Positions 28,937 to 38,878 of a DNA stretch of 41,894 bases are shown in pieces. This stretch comes from a virus, in the IMG/VR virus record IMGVR_UViG_3300047548_001285, positions 1-41,894 of that record; one strand, given 5' to 3'. Position 1 is the stretch's first letter. Every line of letters begins with the position of its first letter. Position numbers and translations under genes: made by a program. A model generated the notes under the pieces. It did not search any database. It worked only from the letters and a program-made list of their open reading frames with translations, and was not told the origin of the DNA.

Positions 28937-29389
28937 TCACCCTCTTCTAAATTGAGCCACGCTCTTTCTAGAATAGGCAGTGACCTTGACGCTATTGCTC
29001 TGATTGCCTCCAATCACCAAGACCTTGTCGCCCTTAAAGCCAACAAAGAATCCAACATGATACCCACGCTTTGTTTTGATAATAACAATATCCCCTTGTT
29101 GAGGCTTTGTTACTCTCTTACCCCAGGCAAAGAAGCTGCGGGCAGTTAAACTGCCTGTACCCTTTTTGCCTTTCTTCTTTAGTATAGCATTAGCAAATGC
29201 TGCACACCAAGGGGTCTTCCTTGGATTTACCTTTAGGAGTTTGGAAAGAGAACCTGAGTTCTTGCCCTCCGTCATTCCTTGATAGGTCTTGGCTGCGGCT
29301 ACAGTTGAGGCTGTAGCTTGATCAGAATGCCCAGTGGCAAAACTGACAAATAGCGCCAAGACCATAGCCGAAGCCATGTGTCTTGTCAT
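28937..29389 (-). CDS. Exported cysteine peptidase, TIGR02594/CHAP-like
   Basis: The 150-residue protein has a signal peptide (MASAMVLALFVSFATGH), then TPWCAAFANAIL (C62), GDIVII and GYHVGFFVG (H111) and VLVIGGNQSNSV, the layout of TIGR02594/NlpC-CHAP-like hydrolases that cut peptidoglycan peptides. With RlpA at 10857 it forms a second periplasmic wall enzyme, so one or both may aid lysis. AAAGGA precedes the ATG. Confidence 0.82.
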   Translation of the reverse strand: MTRHMASAMVLALFVSFATGHSDQATASTVAAAKTYQGMTEGKNSGSLSKLLKVNPRKTPWCAAFANAILKKKGKKGTGSLTARSFFAWGKRVTKPQQGDIVIIKTKRGYHVGFFVGFKGDKVLVIGGNQSNSVKVTAYSRKSVAQFRRG

Positions 29390-29521
29390 TTTCTGTCCTT
29401 TCTGTCCCTGAGCTATATGCCCAGCAACAGTAGTAGTTAAGCACCATCCGTTTAGAATTAAAATATAATAAAACTCTATGGGGATATTGACTAAATTATG
29501 TTGCGTAAATACAATAATAAC

Positions 29522-29839
29522 ATGATTACAGTAACCGAAACAGCTAAAAACTATCTAAATGATCAGCTATTAAGGAACAATCGCCCGTATGTAAAGTTAA
29601 GTGTTAAAGGTGGCGGCTGTGCTGGATTTAGCTATGATTATTCATTTGTGGATGAAAAGGATCCAATGGACTTTGAAATTCCGCTTATTGATGGTGCATT
29701 CCTAGTTGACGGCATGAGCTTTATGTATGTTGCTGGAACTGAGTTAGATTATGTTCAAGATCTGGCTGGAAGCGCCTTAAAACTAAGAAATCCAAACGAA
29801 ACATCAAGTTGTGGATGCGGAAAGAGTTTCGCAGTCTAA
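29522..29839 (+). CDS. A-type iron-sulfur carrier (IscA/ErpA-like, HesB family)
   Basis: ATG at 29522 starts MITVTETAKNYLNDQL as cellular homologues do; an in-frame ATG at 29498 would add eight residues. GGGCAGFSY and the C-terminal SCGCG supply the three conserved Cys that bind the cluster. A-type carriers pass Fe-S clusters to apoproteins. Four radical SAM enzymes in the window need 4Fe-4S clusters, a plausible reason to carry it. TATAAT at 29464-29469 may be a -10 element. Confidence 0.88.
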   Translation: MITVTETAKNYLNDQLLRNNRPYVKLSVKGGGCAGFSYDYSFVDEKDPMDFEIPLIDGAFLVDGMSFMYVAGTELDYVQDLAGSALKLRNPNETSSCGCGKSFAV

Positions 29840-29878
29840 ATCAAAACGCATAAATATCTAAATAAAGGGTAGATATTT

Positions 29879-30268
29879 ATGGCACAACAGGTTATTAACA
29901 TTGGCGGTACTGCTAATGACGGTTCCGGCGATCCACTACGTACAGCATTCACAAAAGCTAATCAAAACTTTGCAGAACTGTATGCAAAGGGTGCTGCGGG
30001 TTCAAATCTAGATTTAAGCGATAATAAAATTGAAGCAACTAATTCAAACGGTAATGTTGAATTAGTACCAAATGCCGCTGGAAGAGTTGTTGTAGTAGAT
30101 GATAGTATAACAATTAACACAAGCAAAACTCCTCTAACTAGCATTGGGGTAGATGGTGACAAAGCTGGCATGGTTGCGTGGGATTCAAATTACATCTACG
30201 TATGTACTGCAAACTACAATGGTGTAGCAAATATTTGGAAGAGAGCTGCTATTAGCGGCACTTGGTAA
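29879..30268 (+). CDS. Small virion fibre-like protein, 129 residues
   Basis: Begins VINIGGTANDGSGDPLRTAF followed by KANQNFAELY, a start repeated at 30279. This is typical of structural fibre proteins in marine T4-like phages. The C-terminus (DKAGMVAWDSNYIYVCTANY, NGVANIWKRAAISGTW) recurs in the protein at 37599, suggesting a shared tip or assembly domain. CATAAATA and CTAAATA late elements lie just upstream with AAAGGG. Likely late and virion-associated. Confidence 0.75.
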   Translation: MAQQVINIGGTANDGSGDPLRTAFTKANQNFAELYAKGAAGSNLDLSDNKIEATNSNGNVELVPNAAGRVVVVDDSITINTSKTPLTSIGVDGDKAGMVAWDSNYIYVCTANYNGVANIWKRAAISGTW

Positions 30269-30278
30269 GGGATTTTAA

Positions 30279-32243
30279 ATGGCACGACAGAATATTAATC
30301 TAGGAACCAATGCTAACGATGGTACTGGCGATAACCTTCGCGATGCCATGCAAAAAATTAACGAAAACTTAGTTGAGTTGTATGTACGCACTGGTGGGGA
30401 TGCAACTAAAACTGGTGTTGATATTTCAACTACTGGAAACACTTTAAGTATTAGTAGTGACATGACAATTACTACTAATAACGTTGGTAATTTAAACATT
30501 GCTGCTCCAACATATTTTAGTAAAGATGTATTTCTATTTGGTAATGTAAAAATTAACACTACTGAAATTGATAACAATTACAGCACAATTGTTTCAGGTA
30601 ACGTAAAAATTAGAGGCAATACAGAATTTGGCGATGACCCACTTGTTGATAGACTTGTTTTAAACAGTTATATTACAGGAACAATCACACCATCATTTAA
30701 CTTAGCATATGATCTAGGCACTACCAGTTTGCGTTATAGAGATGTGTATGTTGGTGGAACAATTGATTCTACTAGTATCTATACAGCAGGAGCAAACATC
30801 AATGGCGGCTCAATCAATAATACATTTATTGGTTTATCTAATCCGTCAGAGGGTAGATTTAGTATACTGCGTGCCGAAGATTCATACTTAGGTGAATTAT
30901 TGATTAGAAATAATCAAATATCAACTAACGATTTGAACACTGATATTGAAATTAAACCTAACGGAACAGGTAACGTATATGTTTCTACAAAGCTAATTGT
31001 TGGTGCTGGTACTACACCAATGGTAAACCCTGTTTTACAAGCAACAGGTAACGCAGATACATTTACACAGATTGGTGTACAAAACAAGAGTAACGGAAAG
31101 TTTGCATGTTCTGATATTGTTATTTTCACTAATGAAGGTTCAGACTTCTATAATTTCTGTGATATTGGGCAAAACAACTCGAATTGGGATGGTAGTTTAC
31201 AATACGTTTATTTTGATTCATCAAGTGAAGCATTTGAATGGGAAGTTGGTCATACAATTGTACAGTATGATTTAGATGGATCAACAATTTTAGCACGTGG
31301 CGTAATTGATGAAAAAATCATTAACCCTTTTAATATTAATGAAGTAAGGATTCGAGTTTGTAAAGTTTTTGAAGGTACAACTGGAATATTTGAAGAAGGT
31401 TCAACTTATGGGGATGTCTTCAACGAAAATGATTTTTCTTTTGCTACTCCTAAAGATCACCTTGTAGAAACATTTATTGCCACTGGTGAATCAAAATACA
31501 ATTTGGGAACACATACACTAAATTCTAGTACAGCTAGAGCTGCATTTGCTCCTACTGTTGCACTTGCAGCAGATAGCGTTGAAGTCAAAGTCGATGGCGA
31601 AATACAAAAACCTGGTGTTGATTTTACAATTCAGTTTGATAAAATTTTATTCTATAAAGTACCTGCTTCTGGAAAAACAATTACAATTAGACAATTCCCA
31701 GATGCAAACTATCCATTTACAGTAGGACAAAGTGCTGATAGTTATATGTACAATAACGGCAGCAAATTAACTATTGGCACAATGACTGGGCATGATGTGT
31801 TATTCCATGTCAATGGTGTTCGTTATACTGCGGAAGCTGGAAGAATTAAAGGTGATACACGAAACTGGATATTAGGGAATGGTGTTACTAGTAAAGATGG
31901 ATTTGTGGATACAGGAGAACTTCTACAGGTTCATGGTACAATTAAAACTACAGAAAATACTAAAGGCGGAGTAGTAGAAGGAAGTATTACAGCGGACTTT
32001 ACGCTAATGCCAACTAAGAAAATATATTCATTTACCCCAACTAGAAATGATGTAATTATCAATCTTGAAAAGTCCCTAGAAAAGACTGTTGGAAGTGTAG
32101 TGATATTCAATAATCGTTCAACAACTCACAATTATAATTTGTTCGACTCTGACACTAGTTCATTTATTGTAAGTATTGAACCAAATACAGCACATTCTTT
32201 AGCATGTGATTCAAGCGGGTGGTTTGTAGTTTCAACAATTTAA
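30279..32243 (+). CDS. Virion structural / tail fibre protein, 654 residues
   Basis: Starts NINLGTNANDGTGDNLRDAM as in the preceding gene, then long repetitive beta-rich stretches high in Asn, Thr, Ser and Gly, and a C-terminal part ending THNYNLFDSDTSSFIVSIEP. No enzymatic motif is seen. Its length and place at the head of the structural block fit a fibre or baseplate-associated protein. Confidence 0.75.
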   Translation: MARQNINLGTNANDGTGDNLRDAMQKINENLVELYVRTGGDATKTGVDISTTGNTLSISSDMTITTNNVGNLNIAAPTYFSKDVFLFGNVKINTTEIDNNYSTIVSGNVKIRGNTEFGDDPLVDRLVLNSYITGTITPSFNLAYDLGTTSLRYRDVYVGGTIDSTSIYTAGANINGGSINNTFIGLSNPSEGRFSILRAEDSYLGELLIRNNQISTNDLNTDIEIKPNGTGNVYVSTKLIVGAGTTPMVNPVLQATGNADTFTQIGVQNKSNGKFACSDIVIFTNEGSDFYNFCDIGQNNSNWDGSLQYVYFDSSSEAFEWEVGHTIVQYDLDGSTILARGVIDEKIINPFNINEVRIRVCKVFEGTTGIFEEGSTYGDVFNENDFSFATPKDHLVETFIATGESKYNLGTHTLNSSTARAAFAPTVALAADSVEVKVDGEIQKPGVDFTIQFDKILFYKVPASGKTITIRQFPDANYPFTVGQSADSYMYNNGSKLTIGTMTGHDVLFHVNGVRYTAEAGRIKGDTRNWILGNGVTSKDGFVDTGELLQVHGTIKTTENTKGGVVEGSITADFTLMPTKKIYSFTPTRNDVIINLEKSLEKTVGSVVIFNNRSTTHNYNLFDSDTSSFIVSIEPNTAHSLACDSSGWFVVSTI

Positions 32244-32256
32244 AATAAATAATTGT

Positions 32257-35200
32257 ATGGCTGCACCAGTATGGAAAACACCTAAAGGTAATCTAGGAAC
32301 TATTCAGGAACAAGAGTTTTACGAGTTAAACTTGGAAGCTATTGTTCCTGATGACAAAACTCCTAATTTAAGTTATAAAGTTATAGCAGGATCGCTTCCT
32401 CCAGGAATTGTTTTAAACGAATTTACTGGATCTATAAATGGTCGTCCAAAGGACTTGTATCGTTTCCGCGGTGTTCCTTTTGATGTTGCAGAGGATGTTA
32501 CAAGCACGTTTTGTTGCAGGGTAACTAATTTACGCACAAATCAAGTTGCTGATAGGACATTTAGCATAACAGTTACAGGGCAAGATGCTCCAACAATTGT
32601 AACCAATGTAATTGAATTAGGACAAGTATTTGATGGAACTTATGTAGAGTTTCAAATAACAGCAATAGACTTAGACAGAGAACCACTAACATATTACATT
32701 TCAAGCGGATCGTTGCCGTTAGGATTAAGTTTAAATAAAAGCACTGGGCTAATCTCAGGCGTAGTTGAACCAAATGAAATACTTGAGATTGGTTCATTAA
32801 TAGGATGGAGTACAGAAGCTTCATGGGATCAAGAACCATGGGATTTTGGTTCTAAGGCGGTTAGCAAAAGATTTGAATTCGACGTTAGCGTAACTGATGG
32901 TAAAGACATTGTTTCTAAAAAGTTTAGCATTTATATAGTCAGCAAAAATTCATTAACCGCGGATAATGATATAATTGCAGTAAATGGATATTACGATTTT
33001 ATTACTGCTGATCTTGATACAAAACGTAACCCAGTACTAACTACATATAGTGCAAATTTAGGAACCTACGCACACGATAACTATTTTGCTTATCGCTTTA
33101 CAGCAAAAGATTTTGATGGGGATTATGTTTCATTTTCATTACTAGTTGCAGAAAATATTGGTTTTGATAACGAAACAAATGGGTTTGATAGTACATTATT
33201 AGATGTTGGCGAATCTAAATTGCCACCAGGTTTAACTTTAAGCGAAGAAACTGGATGGTTGTATGGAAATTTAAGAAACATCGATTCGATACAAAAAGAA
33301 TATCAATTTGGTGTTTATGTTTACAAGAGAGATTACCCACAATATAGATCAGAATTAGTTCAGTTTAAGTTAACGCTAGTTGGTGATTTACGTTATGTTG
33401 TAAATTGGATTAGCCCAGAATTTTTAGGAAGTGCTATTGCTGGGGAAGTTAGTGAGCTAGCAGTTGAAGCATCCAACGTCTTAGGAAAACGATTAATTTA
33501 TACACTGGAAGTTGGTTCCGATAGTAGATTGCCTCAAGGATTAAGATTACTAGACAATGGGTTAATTTCTGGAAGAGCAAGCTTTGAGGTAACAACATTT
33601 GATCAAAATACTTTAACATTTGACAAAAATGTTAGAGAAGCTGGAGCATTGATTCCTGAAACAACTATCGATAGAGATTATACATTTACTGTACGAGCTA
33701 GCGATTTAGATAATAATATTATAGCATTTAAAACATTTAAAATTAAGTTACTTTCCGTTTATAATCGTCCATATGAATCATTGTATTTGAGGGCATATCC
33801 AGGATTTGGTGATAAAGAAATATACAATCAAGTTGTATTCAACTCAGATATAATTCCAAATGAATTTATTTACAGAGCTGGGGATCCGTTCTTCGGTAAA
33901 CAAAAAACATTAGACATGTTAGTAATTGCTGGAATAAATCCAAGCGAAGCTAGAGAATATATCGAAGCAATGGCTATTAATCATTATCGTAAAAAATTAT
34001 TGATTGGTGAACCAGAGATTGCACAAGCTCTTGATAGCGATGGTAATGTAAAGTATGAAGTCTTGTATTTGCCGATGAGAGATGACGGTGGCCCTGTAGC
34101 TAAGAGTCTTGATCTTAGAACAAAAATTAAACGTAATGTAACAACAGATAATATAAATCCGTCGGTTGATTTAACATACTTCAATATTAACACTTATGAT
34201 AAGGTAATTTATCCTAATGGTCTAAATGCTATGCGAGAACAAATTCGCAATGCACTGGGATACGTAGATAGAGAAGTTTTACCAACTTGGATGAGAAGCA
34301 AGCAAGAAAACGGGATTATTCCTTATTGGAATCCAGCGGCTGTATTGGCTTATTTAAAACCAGGTACCGGTAAGCAAGTTAAGTTTTTAATTAATAGACT
34401 TTTTGAATATGATTTAAAAGATATCAGTTTTGAAGTAGATAGATACGTTTGGGATTGCAACTTAAGTTCAGTTTATAACACTTTAACTAATACATATCTT
34501 GAAAGTAATCTTACAACATTTGATTCTGATGTAAGACAAGGAAGCGACACACTAACTTTCTCGTTTGCTGGAGACGGGTCAACTAAAGTATTTGATACAA
34601 ACATACAAATTGAAACAGGTATTATAGAAGTTATTATTGAAAAATACATTTTACTTTCCGATTCTACTCTTTCATTAAACCGTAGTGTTCAAATTGAAAA
34701 TGTAGATTTTACTCGTAATAATAATTTTATTACATTTACTACTGCTCCAGAAGCTAATGCAACTGTAATAATCAACTATACTAGTAGCTTACTATTAAAT
34801 GTTGATCATGCGGTTACTGTACCATTTAATAAAATAGACGGTATGCCTTCATCTTATATTACTAATGTATTGGGCGGGTTTGACTCAATCATAACTGTAT
34901 ATGAAGGCAAAACTATTATTTTTGCAAGACAAGAACAATACTCAGGTTACATTGAGCCAAATGATGGTTGGGTACAAAACAACGTAATGTGGGATGATGG
35001 AAATGTTTGGGATGATCCAGATATTGGGTGGGATGATTATCGTATAATTCCAGGTTATAACGAAAATCAAGCGAATCAAAATGTCGATAACGAACGAGCA
35101 GGAATTTGGCAAGTTACAACAAATAGCTTTGGATTAATCAAACTTGTTCCAGTAGAAACTGTGATTCCTGGACAGCGAATTCAAGTTAATAATGGAGCGC

Positions 35201-35415
35201 TCTATGGTGGCAAATTACTAAGATATGGGCCACTAATACAATTTGATGTGGGAGAAACAGTCCCAAGTTATAAAGTAATAAGTGAACAAACAAGAGGAAG
35301 CGAAACGATATTTGATAGTGGAAGTACGAGGTTTGTTGAAAACATCAACGTTTATCAGACTCCTGATGAAGGGGATAAATACCTTGCGTTCCCACGTGTC
35401 AACATATTCGCCTAG
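32257..35415 (+). CDS. Large Ig-like-domain virion protein, 1052 residues
   Basis: Repeated cadherin/He_PIG-like modules are visible from motifs such as AGSLPPGIVLNEFTGSINGRP, SGSLPLGLSLNKSTGLISG and LPPGLTLSEETGWLYGNL, each about 100-130 residues, in the first 500 residues. The C-terminal half has different sequence including WMRSKQENGIIPYWNPAAVL. Such proteins form tail or baseplate structures that may contact the host surface. An AATAAATA late element ends five bases before the ATG. Confidence 0.82.
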   Translation: MAAPVWKTPKGNLGTIQEQEFYELNLEAIVPDDKTPNLSYKVIAGSLPPGIVLNEFTGSINGRPKDLYRFRGVPFDVAEDVTSTFCCRVTNLRTNQVADRTFSITVTGQDAPTIVTNVIELGQVFDGTYVEFQITAIDLDREPLTYYISSGSLPLGLSLNKSTGLISGVVEPNEILEIGSLIGWSTEASWDQEPWDFGSKAVSKRFEFDVSVTDGKDIVSKKFSIYIVSKNSLTADNDIIAVNGYYDFITADLDTKRNPVLTTYSANLGTYAHDNYFAYRFTAKDFDGDYVSFSLLVAENIGFDNETNGFDSTLLDVGESKLPPGLTLSEETGWLYGNLRNIDSIQKEYQFGVYVYKRDYPQYRSELVQFKLTLVGDLRYVVNWISPEFLGSAIAGEVSELAVEASNVLGKRLIYTLEVGSDSRLPQGLRLLDNGLISGRASFEVTTFDQNTLTFDKNVREAGALIPETTIDRDYTFTVRASDLDNNIIAFKTFKIKLLSVYNRPYESLYLRAYPGFGDKEIYNQVVFNSDIIPNEFIYRAGDPFFGKQKTLDMLVIAGINPSEAREYIEAMAINHYRKKLLIGEPEIAQALDSDGNVKYEVLYLPMRDDGGPVAKSLDLRTKIKRNVTTDNINPSVDLTYFNINTYDKVIYPNGLNAMREQIRNALGYVDREVLPTWMRSKQENGIIPYWNPAAVLAYLKPGTGKQVKFLINRLFEYDLKDISFEVDRYVWDCNLSSVYNTLTNTYLESNLTTFDSDVRQGSDTLTFSFAGDGSTKVFDTNIQIETGIIEVIIEKYILLSDSTLSLNRSVQIENVDFTRNNNFITFTTAPEANATVIINYTSSLLLNVDHAVTVPFNKIDGMPSSYITNVLGGFDSIITVYEGKTIIFARQEQYSGYIEPNDGWVQNNVMWDDGNVWDDPDIGWDDYRIIPGYNENQANQNVDNERAGIWQVTTNSFGLIKLVPVETVIPGQRIQVNNGALYGGKLLRYGPLIQFDVGETVPSYKVISEQTRGSETIFDSGSTRFVENINVYQTPDEGDKYLAFPRVNIFA

Positions 35416-35426
35416 GAGAAGGATTT

Positions 35427-37121
35427 ATGGCAGTTACAATAAACAAAACAGATGGCATAGTTTTAACTACTATTCAAGATGGTGCTATCGACACAGACAG
35501 CACTGATTTAACTTTGATTGGTCGTTTGTATAGAAATTATGGCGAACTAGTTAATGAAAATTTTGTAAAGTTGCTTGAAAACTTTGCTAACAGTTCGTCA
35601 CCAACTGCCCCAATTATTGGGCAACTTTGGTACAATACAACTACAGGAGCAATGAACGTATATCGTTCTACTGGCTTTACTGGACTAGCTAACTTAACTA
35701 CTTCTTCTGCACAGCCAAATTTACCAAAACAAGGCGATTTATGGTTTGATACTATTGATGCTCAACTAAAACTTTATACTGGAACAGCTTGGTTAGTAGT
35801 TAGTCCTCAATTTACTTCTTCTCAAACAAAGACAGGAGTTTTTGCAGAAACCATTAGAGATGTTTTAAATACTAATCATGTTTGCTTAGTTCATTATCAG
35901 CAAAATAACATTGTTTCAATACAATGCCGTGATTCAGAATGGATACCACAAGTTGCTATTTCAGGTTTTTCATCAATTAAACCTGGATTTAATTTAGCTA
36001 CCATAAATGGGCAACAGTTTACTGGTAATGCGTCAAATTCTTTATCACTAGGAAACATTGCAGCCAACAGATACCTAAGAAACGATATCAGTGGTTCAAT
36101 TGATGGTGGCCTAACACTCACCAATGAAGGTTTAACTATTGGTGAATTTAATGATATTCAGTTGTACGCTGATGGGGTTGATGGATATTTCACAAAATCT
36201 GAAGGCAATATCAATTTTGCAATTGGATTAGATAATACATTAAAACTTACAGAAAATAGACAATCATTATTTGCTGATGGTGATGAAACAAATCCAAGTA
36301 TCAGTTTTATCGAAGATGATAATACTGGTATTTACCGTGTAGCTGAAAATATAATTGGCGTTACTGTTGCTGGAACTCCAGTAATGGAAATTAGCTCGGG
36401 TGGATTGTTTGTTATTGGCAACATACAAGCAACCAATTTTTCAGGAACACTTAATGCAGATAACATTGTTGCATCTTCATTATCAATAAGTGGTTCAACT
36501 ACTACTGGAAGCTTACAAGTAGTTAATAATACAATACTAGGATCAAACGCAGGAAACACTGTGCAAATTCGTGCAGGAACAATTTCTGCTCCAAACGGAT
36601 TAGTTTTCTCTAACAATGAAATTGGGTTTAATGGTCCAGTAACATTAGCTAATACAATTAGTGGCGCTGACGGCACATTAAACGTTGATTCAAATTTATA
36701 TGTTGGAGGTACTCTAACTGTTGATTCAAGTATTAACGTTGGTGGTATACTTATTGGGGATACAAGCGGCAGACTTAGATTAAACTCTGCAGTTGCTACT
36801 GGTTATGCTAATGTTGGTGATTTCAGCATGGGACAAACAAATGGCATACGAAGCTATAATAGTCCTAAAATGTGGATTGCATTTAATGGTACGCTTGCTG
36901 GTCTAGCAATATATGATAGCTTTAACATCGACTTTGTAACACGTACAAGCACAAACAATTATACATTCACAACTGAATATCCAATCTCAAGCGGAGCAAT
37001 GGCAGTTGTAGGTTCAAATGGCGCTAACTTAACTTCAATTCCAAGTATTGGCGCAACAAGTTTTTCAATCACAACCACTAGTGAAAATGCTAGAATGGGT
37101 CTAGTGGTATTAAGTCAATAA
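35427..37121 (+). CDS. Tail fibre protein, 564 residues
   Basis: AGGAGAAGG precedes the ATG. The N-terminus (MAVTINKTDGIVLTTIQDGA, then LIGRLYRNYGELVNENFVKL) and GQLWYNTTTGAMNVY repeats are typical of T4-like phage fibre proteins. The rest has beta-repeat features (TNEGLTIGEF, NATNFSG-like) leading to a C-terminal SFSITTTSENARMGLVVLSQ. Probably a receptor-contacting fibre. Followed by small assembly-like genes. Confidence 0.82.
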   Translation: MAVTINKTDGIVLTTIQDGAIDTDSTDLTLIGRLYRNYGELVNENFVKLLENFANSSSPTAPIIGQLWYNTTTGAMNVYRSTGFTGLANLTTSSAQPNLPKQGDLWFDTIDAQLKLYTGTAWLVVSPQFTSSQTKTGVFAETIRDVLNTNHVCLVHYQQNNIVSIQCRDSEWIPQVAISGFSSIKPGFNLATINGQQFTGNASNSLSLGNIAANRYLRNDISGSIDGGLTLTNEGLTIGEFNDIQLYADGVDGYFTKSEGNINFAIGLDNTLKLTENRQSLFADGDETNPSISFIEDDNTGIYRVAENIIGVTVAGTPVMEISSGGLFVIGNIQATNFSGTLNADNIVASSLSISGSTTTGSLQVVNNTILGSNAGNTVQIRAGTISAPNGLVFSNNEIGFNGPVTLANTISGADGTLNVDSNLYVGGTLTVDSSINVGGILIGDTSGRLRLNSAVATGYANVGDFSMGQTNGIRSYNSPKMWIAFNGTLAGLAIYDSFNIDFVTRTSTNNYTFTTEYPISSGAMAVVGSNGANLTSIPSIGATSFSITTTSENARMGLVVLSQ

Positions 37122-37131
37122 GGATTAACAC

Positions 37132-37344
37132 ATGAAGATAATTTATCCAAGTCCCTCAGGTGGTGTAGCAGTTGCAGCAGTAAATCCAAAGTTTACTGAT
37201 CTAGTTGCTGCTGGTAAAAAGTTTGTTCCAAAAGGGTTACCATTTAAAGTTGTCAAGGATAGCGATCTTCCTTCTGATGATACATTCTTTGATGCTTGGG
37301 AATATGATTTCTCTATTAAAGATGGTATAGGAGAAAGAGTATAA
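37132..37344 (+). CDS. Small fibre-assembly-like protein, 70 residues
   Basis: Begins MKIIYPSPSGGVAVAAVNP and has FKVVKDSDLPSDDTFFDAWEYD, a form I recall next to fibre genes in other tailed phages. It may act in fibre assembly or as a chaperone. Stop and next ATG overlap by one base. Confidence 0.65.
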   Translation: MKIIYPSPSGGVAVAAVNPKFTDLVAAGKKFVPKGLPFKVVKDSDLPSDDTFFDAWEYDFSIKDGIGERV

Positions 37345-37586
37345 TGATTACAATTAACATGGATAAAGCTAAAAAGATTTGGCGCGATAAGATTGCAGAA
37401 GCTCGCAAAGCAGCATTTGAAAAGAATGACATTGCTATTCGTGATGCACAATTAGAAAATGACGCTATTGCATTAAAGTTTGCATTAAAGCGCAGAGATG
37501 AGCTAAGAGCTATTGGTGATAAGATTAATTCTGCAAAAACTACTGATGAGTTAAAAACTACTTTAGCTATAATAAATATGGTATAA
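37344..37586 (+). CDS. Small helical protein, 80 residues, fibre-associated
   Basis: Starts MITINMDKAKKIWRDKIAEA, a charged helical protein (coiled coil likely) of the type paired with the preceding gene in phage fibre operons. No catalytic motif. A role in fibre assembly is inferred from position. Confidence 0.65.
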   Translation: MITINMDKAKKIWRDKIAEARKAAFEKNDIAIRDAQLENDAIALKFALKRRDELRAIGDKINSAKTTDELKTTLAIINMV

Positions 37587-37598
37587 AGGAATTAATCA

Positions 37599-38348
37599 AT
37601 GGCATCAAACGTAAATCCAAATAACATTGATGGCACATATCCAGTTGCAGGACAGGATAATGACAGTCAAGGTTTTAGAACTAATTTCACTAACATTAAA
37701 AATAACTTTGTGTACACTAAATCTGAAATTGAAGATTTACAGGCGAAAGTTGTACTTAAAACCGCTTTAACTGGTACTACAGTAGATAATAATATGGCTG
37801 GCACTGTTTTACGCTCAGCTGAAATTAGAGATTTTAGAGAAAGTCGCGTTGATCTTGGTACAGTTAGCGGTTCAGTTACCATAGATCATACCACCGCACA
37901 TTATTATGTTGCAAGTACATCTGGAAATATTGAACTTTCCTTTGCAGGTTTTCCGGCAGCAGGAAGAGTTGGCAGAATTCGTTTAGAATTAACTGTTACT
38001 GATACAGCAGACACATTAGTTCTTCCTTCAAGTGTAACATACGGAACACAGGGATTAGCAGGGTTTGATGGAACTGATACAATTAGTTTCTTCTCTACCG
38101 GAACTTACATTTTTGAATTTGTAACTGAAAACGGTGGAACTGACATTCATATAGAAGATTTAAGTAGAGCAAGAACATATTTCCATAGTCAAGAAATACA
38201 ATTGCAGCAAAGAACTCCAGCAAATACTGGCAGAGCTGGTGATGTTGCTGGTATGATGGCAGTCGACAGTGCTTACGTTTACGTATGCACTGGAACATAT
38301 AATGGTTCATCCGTTATATGGAAAAGAGCCGCAGTAAGCACCTATTAA
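37599..38348 (+). CDS. Virion structural protein, 249 residues
   Basis: The N-terminus (NPNNIDGTYPVAGQDNDSQG, FRTNFTNIKNNF) is a variant of the fibre-start motif. The C-terminus (GRAGDVAGMMAVDSAYVYVC, IWKRAAVSTY) repeats the end of the protein at 29879. It is the last gene before a terminator and closes the structural block. Confidence 0.75.
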   Translation: MASNVNPNNIDGTYPVAGQDNDSQGFRTNFTNIKNNFVYTKSEIEDLQAKVVLKTALTGTTVDNNMAGTVLRSAEIRDFRESRVDLGTVSGSVTIDHTTAHYYVASTSGNIELSFAGFPAAGRVGRIRLELTVTDTADTLVLPSSVTYGTQGLAGFDGTDTISFFSTGTYIFEFVTENGGTDIHIEDLSRARTYFHSQEIQLQQRTPANTGRAGDVAGMMAVDSAYVYVCTGTYNGSSVIWKRAAVSTY

Positions 38349-38389
38349 GGACGAAAAAGTAACCTCGCTTTATGTTGTGACAAAAGCAC

Positions 38390-38417
38390 CCCGGTAGTTC
38401 AGGCTGCCGGGTTTTTA
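38390..38417 (+). terminator. Rho-independent terminator
   Basis: CCCGGTAG 38390-38397 pairs with CTGCCGGG 38404-38411, then TTTTT. Ends the structural block. Confidence 0.88.
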
Positions 38418-38464
38418 TTTGCATTGTTTTACAATACTTGCTAATGTTGTGCTAGGAGTAAAGC

Positions 38465-38878
38465 ATGACACAAGTTGATTTAAACAAGTATCGAGATTTT
38501 GTATTAGAAGTAACCAGTAAGACAAGCAAGGATCTTACTGAATTTATGAACCAATTAGATTACCTAGATGGCAGTGATGTAGATATCAATGTTCCGCTAC
38601 TATTAACTGCTGGTATTGGACTAGCAAGCGAAGGCGGCGAGTTTAACGAAATTGTTAAGAAGATGTTCTTCCAAGGCAAACCACTTAACGAAGAAAATCA
38701 TTTTCATATGAAGCGTGAACTGGGCGACATTATGTGGTATTGGATTAATGCTTGTACTGCACTAAGACTTGACCCAAACGAAGTAATTGCTGAAAACGTT
38801 GAAAAGCTTAAGGCACGTTATCCAGGTGGTGAGTTTAACGTATGGCATAGCGAGAATCGAAAAGAAGGCGATCTCTAA
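38465..38878 (+). CDS. mazG: MazG-like nucleotide pyrophosphohydrolase
   Basis: The 137-residue protein has SEGGEFNEIVKK (ExxE) and ELGDIMWYW (ExxD), the metal-binding helices of the MazG/all-alpha NTP pyrophosphatase family. Phage MazG cleaves dNTPs or NTPs, or lowers ppGpp in some models. AGGAG precedes the ATG. It overlaps the next start by one base (TAATG). Its exact substrate cannot be read. Confidence 0.85.
   Translation: MTQVDLNKYRDFVLEVTSKTSKDLTEFMNQLDYLDGSDVDINVPLLLTAGIGLASEGGEFNEIVKKMFFQGKPLNEENHFHMKRELGDIMWYWINACTALRLDPNEVIAENVEKLKARYPGGEFNVWHSENRKEGDL

Noticed and set aside
36332-36676. 114-residue minus-strand frame within the fibre gene
   Set aside because: Antisense to a long convincing structural gene; low-complexity translation with no start signals.
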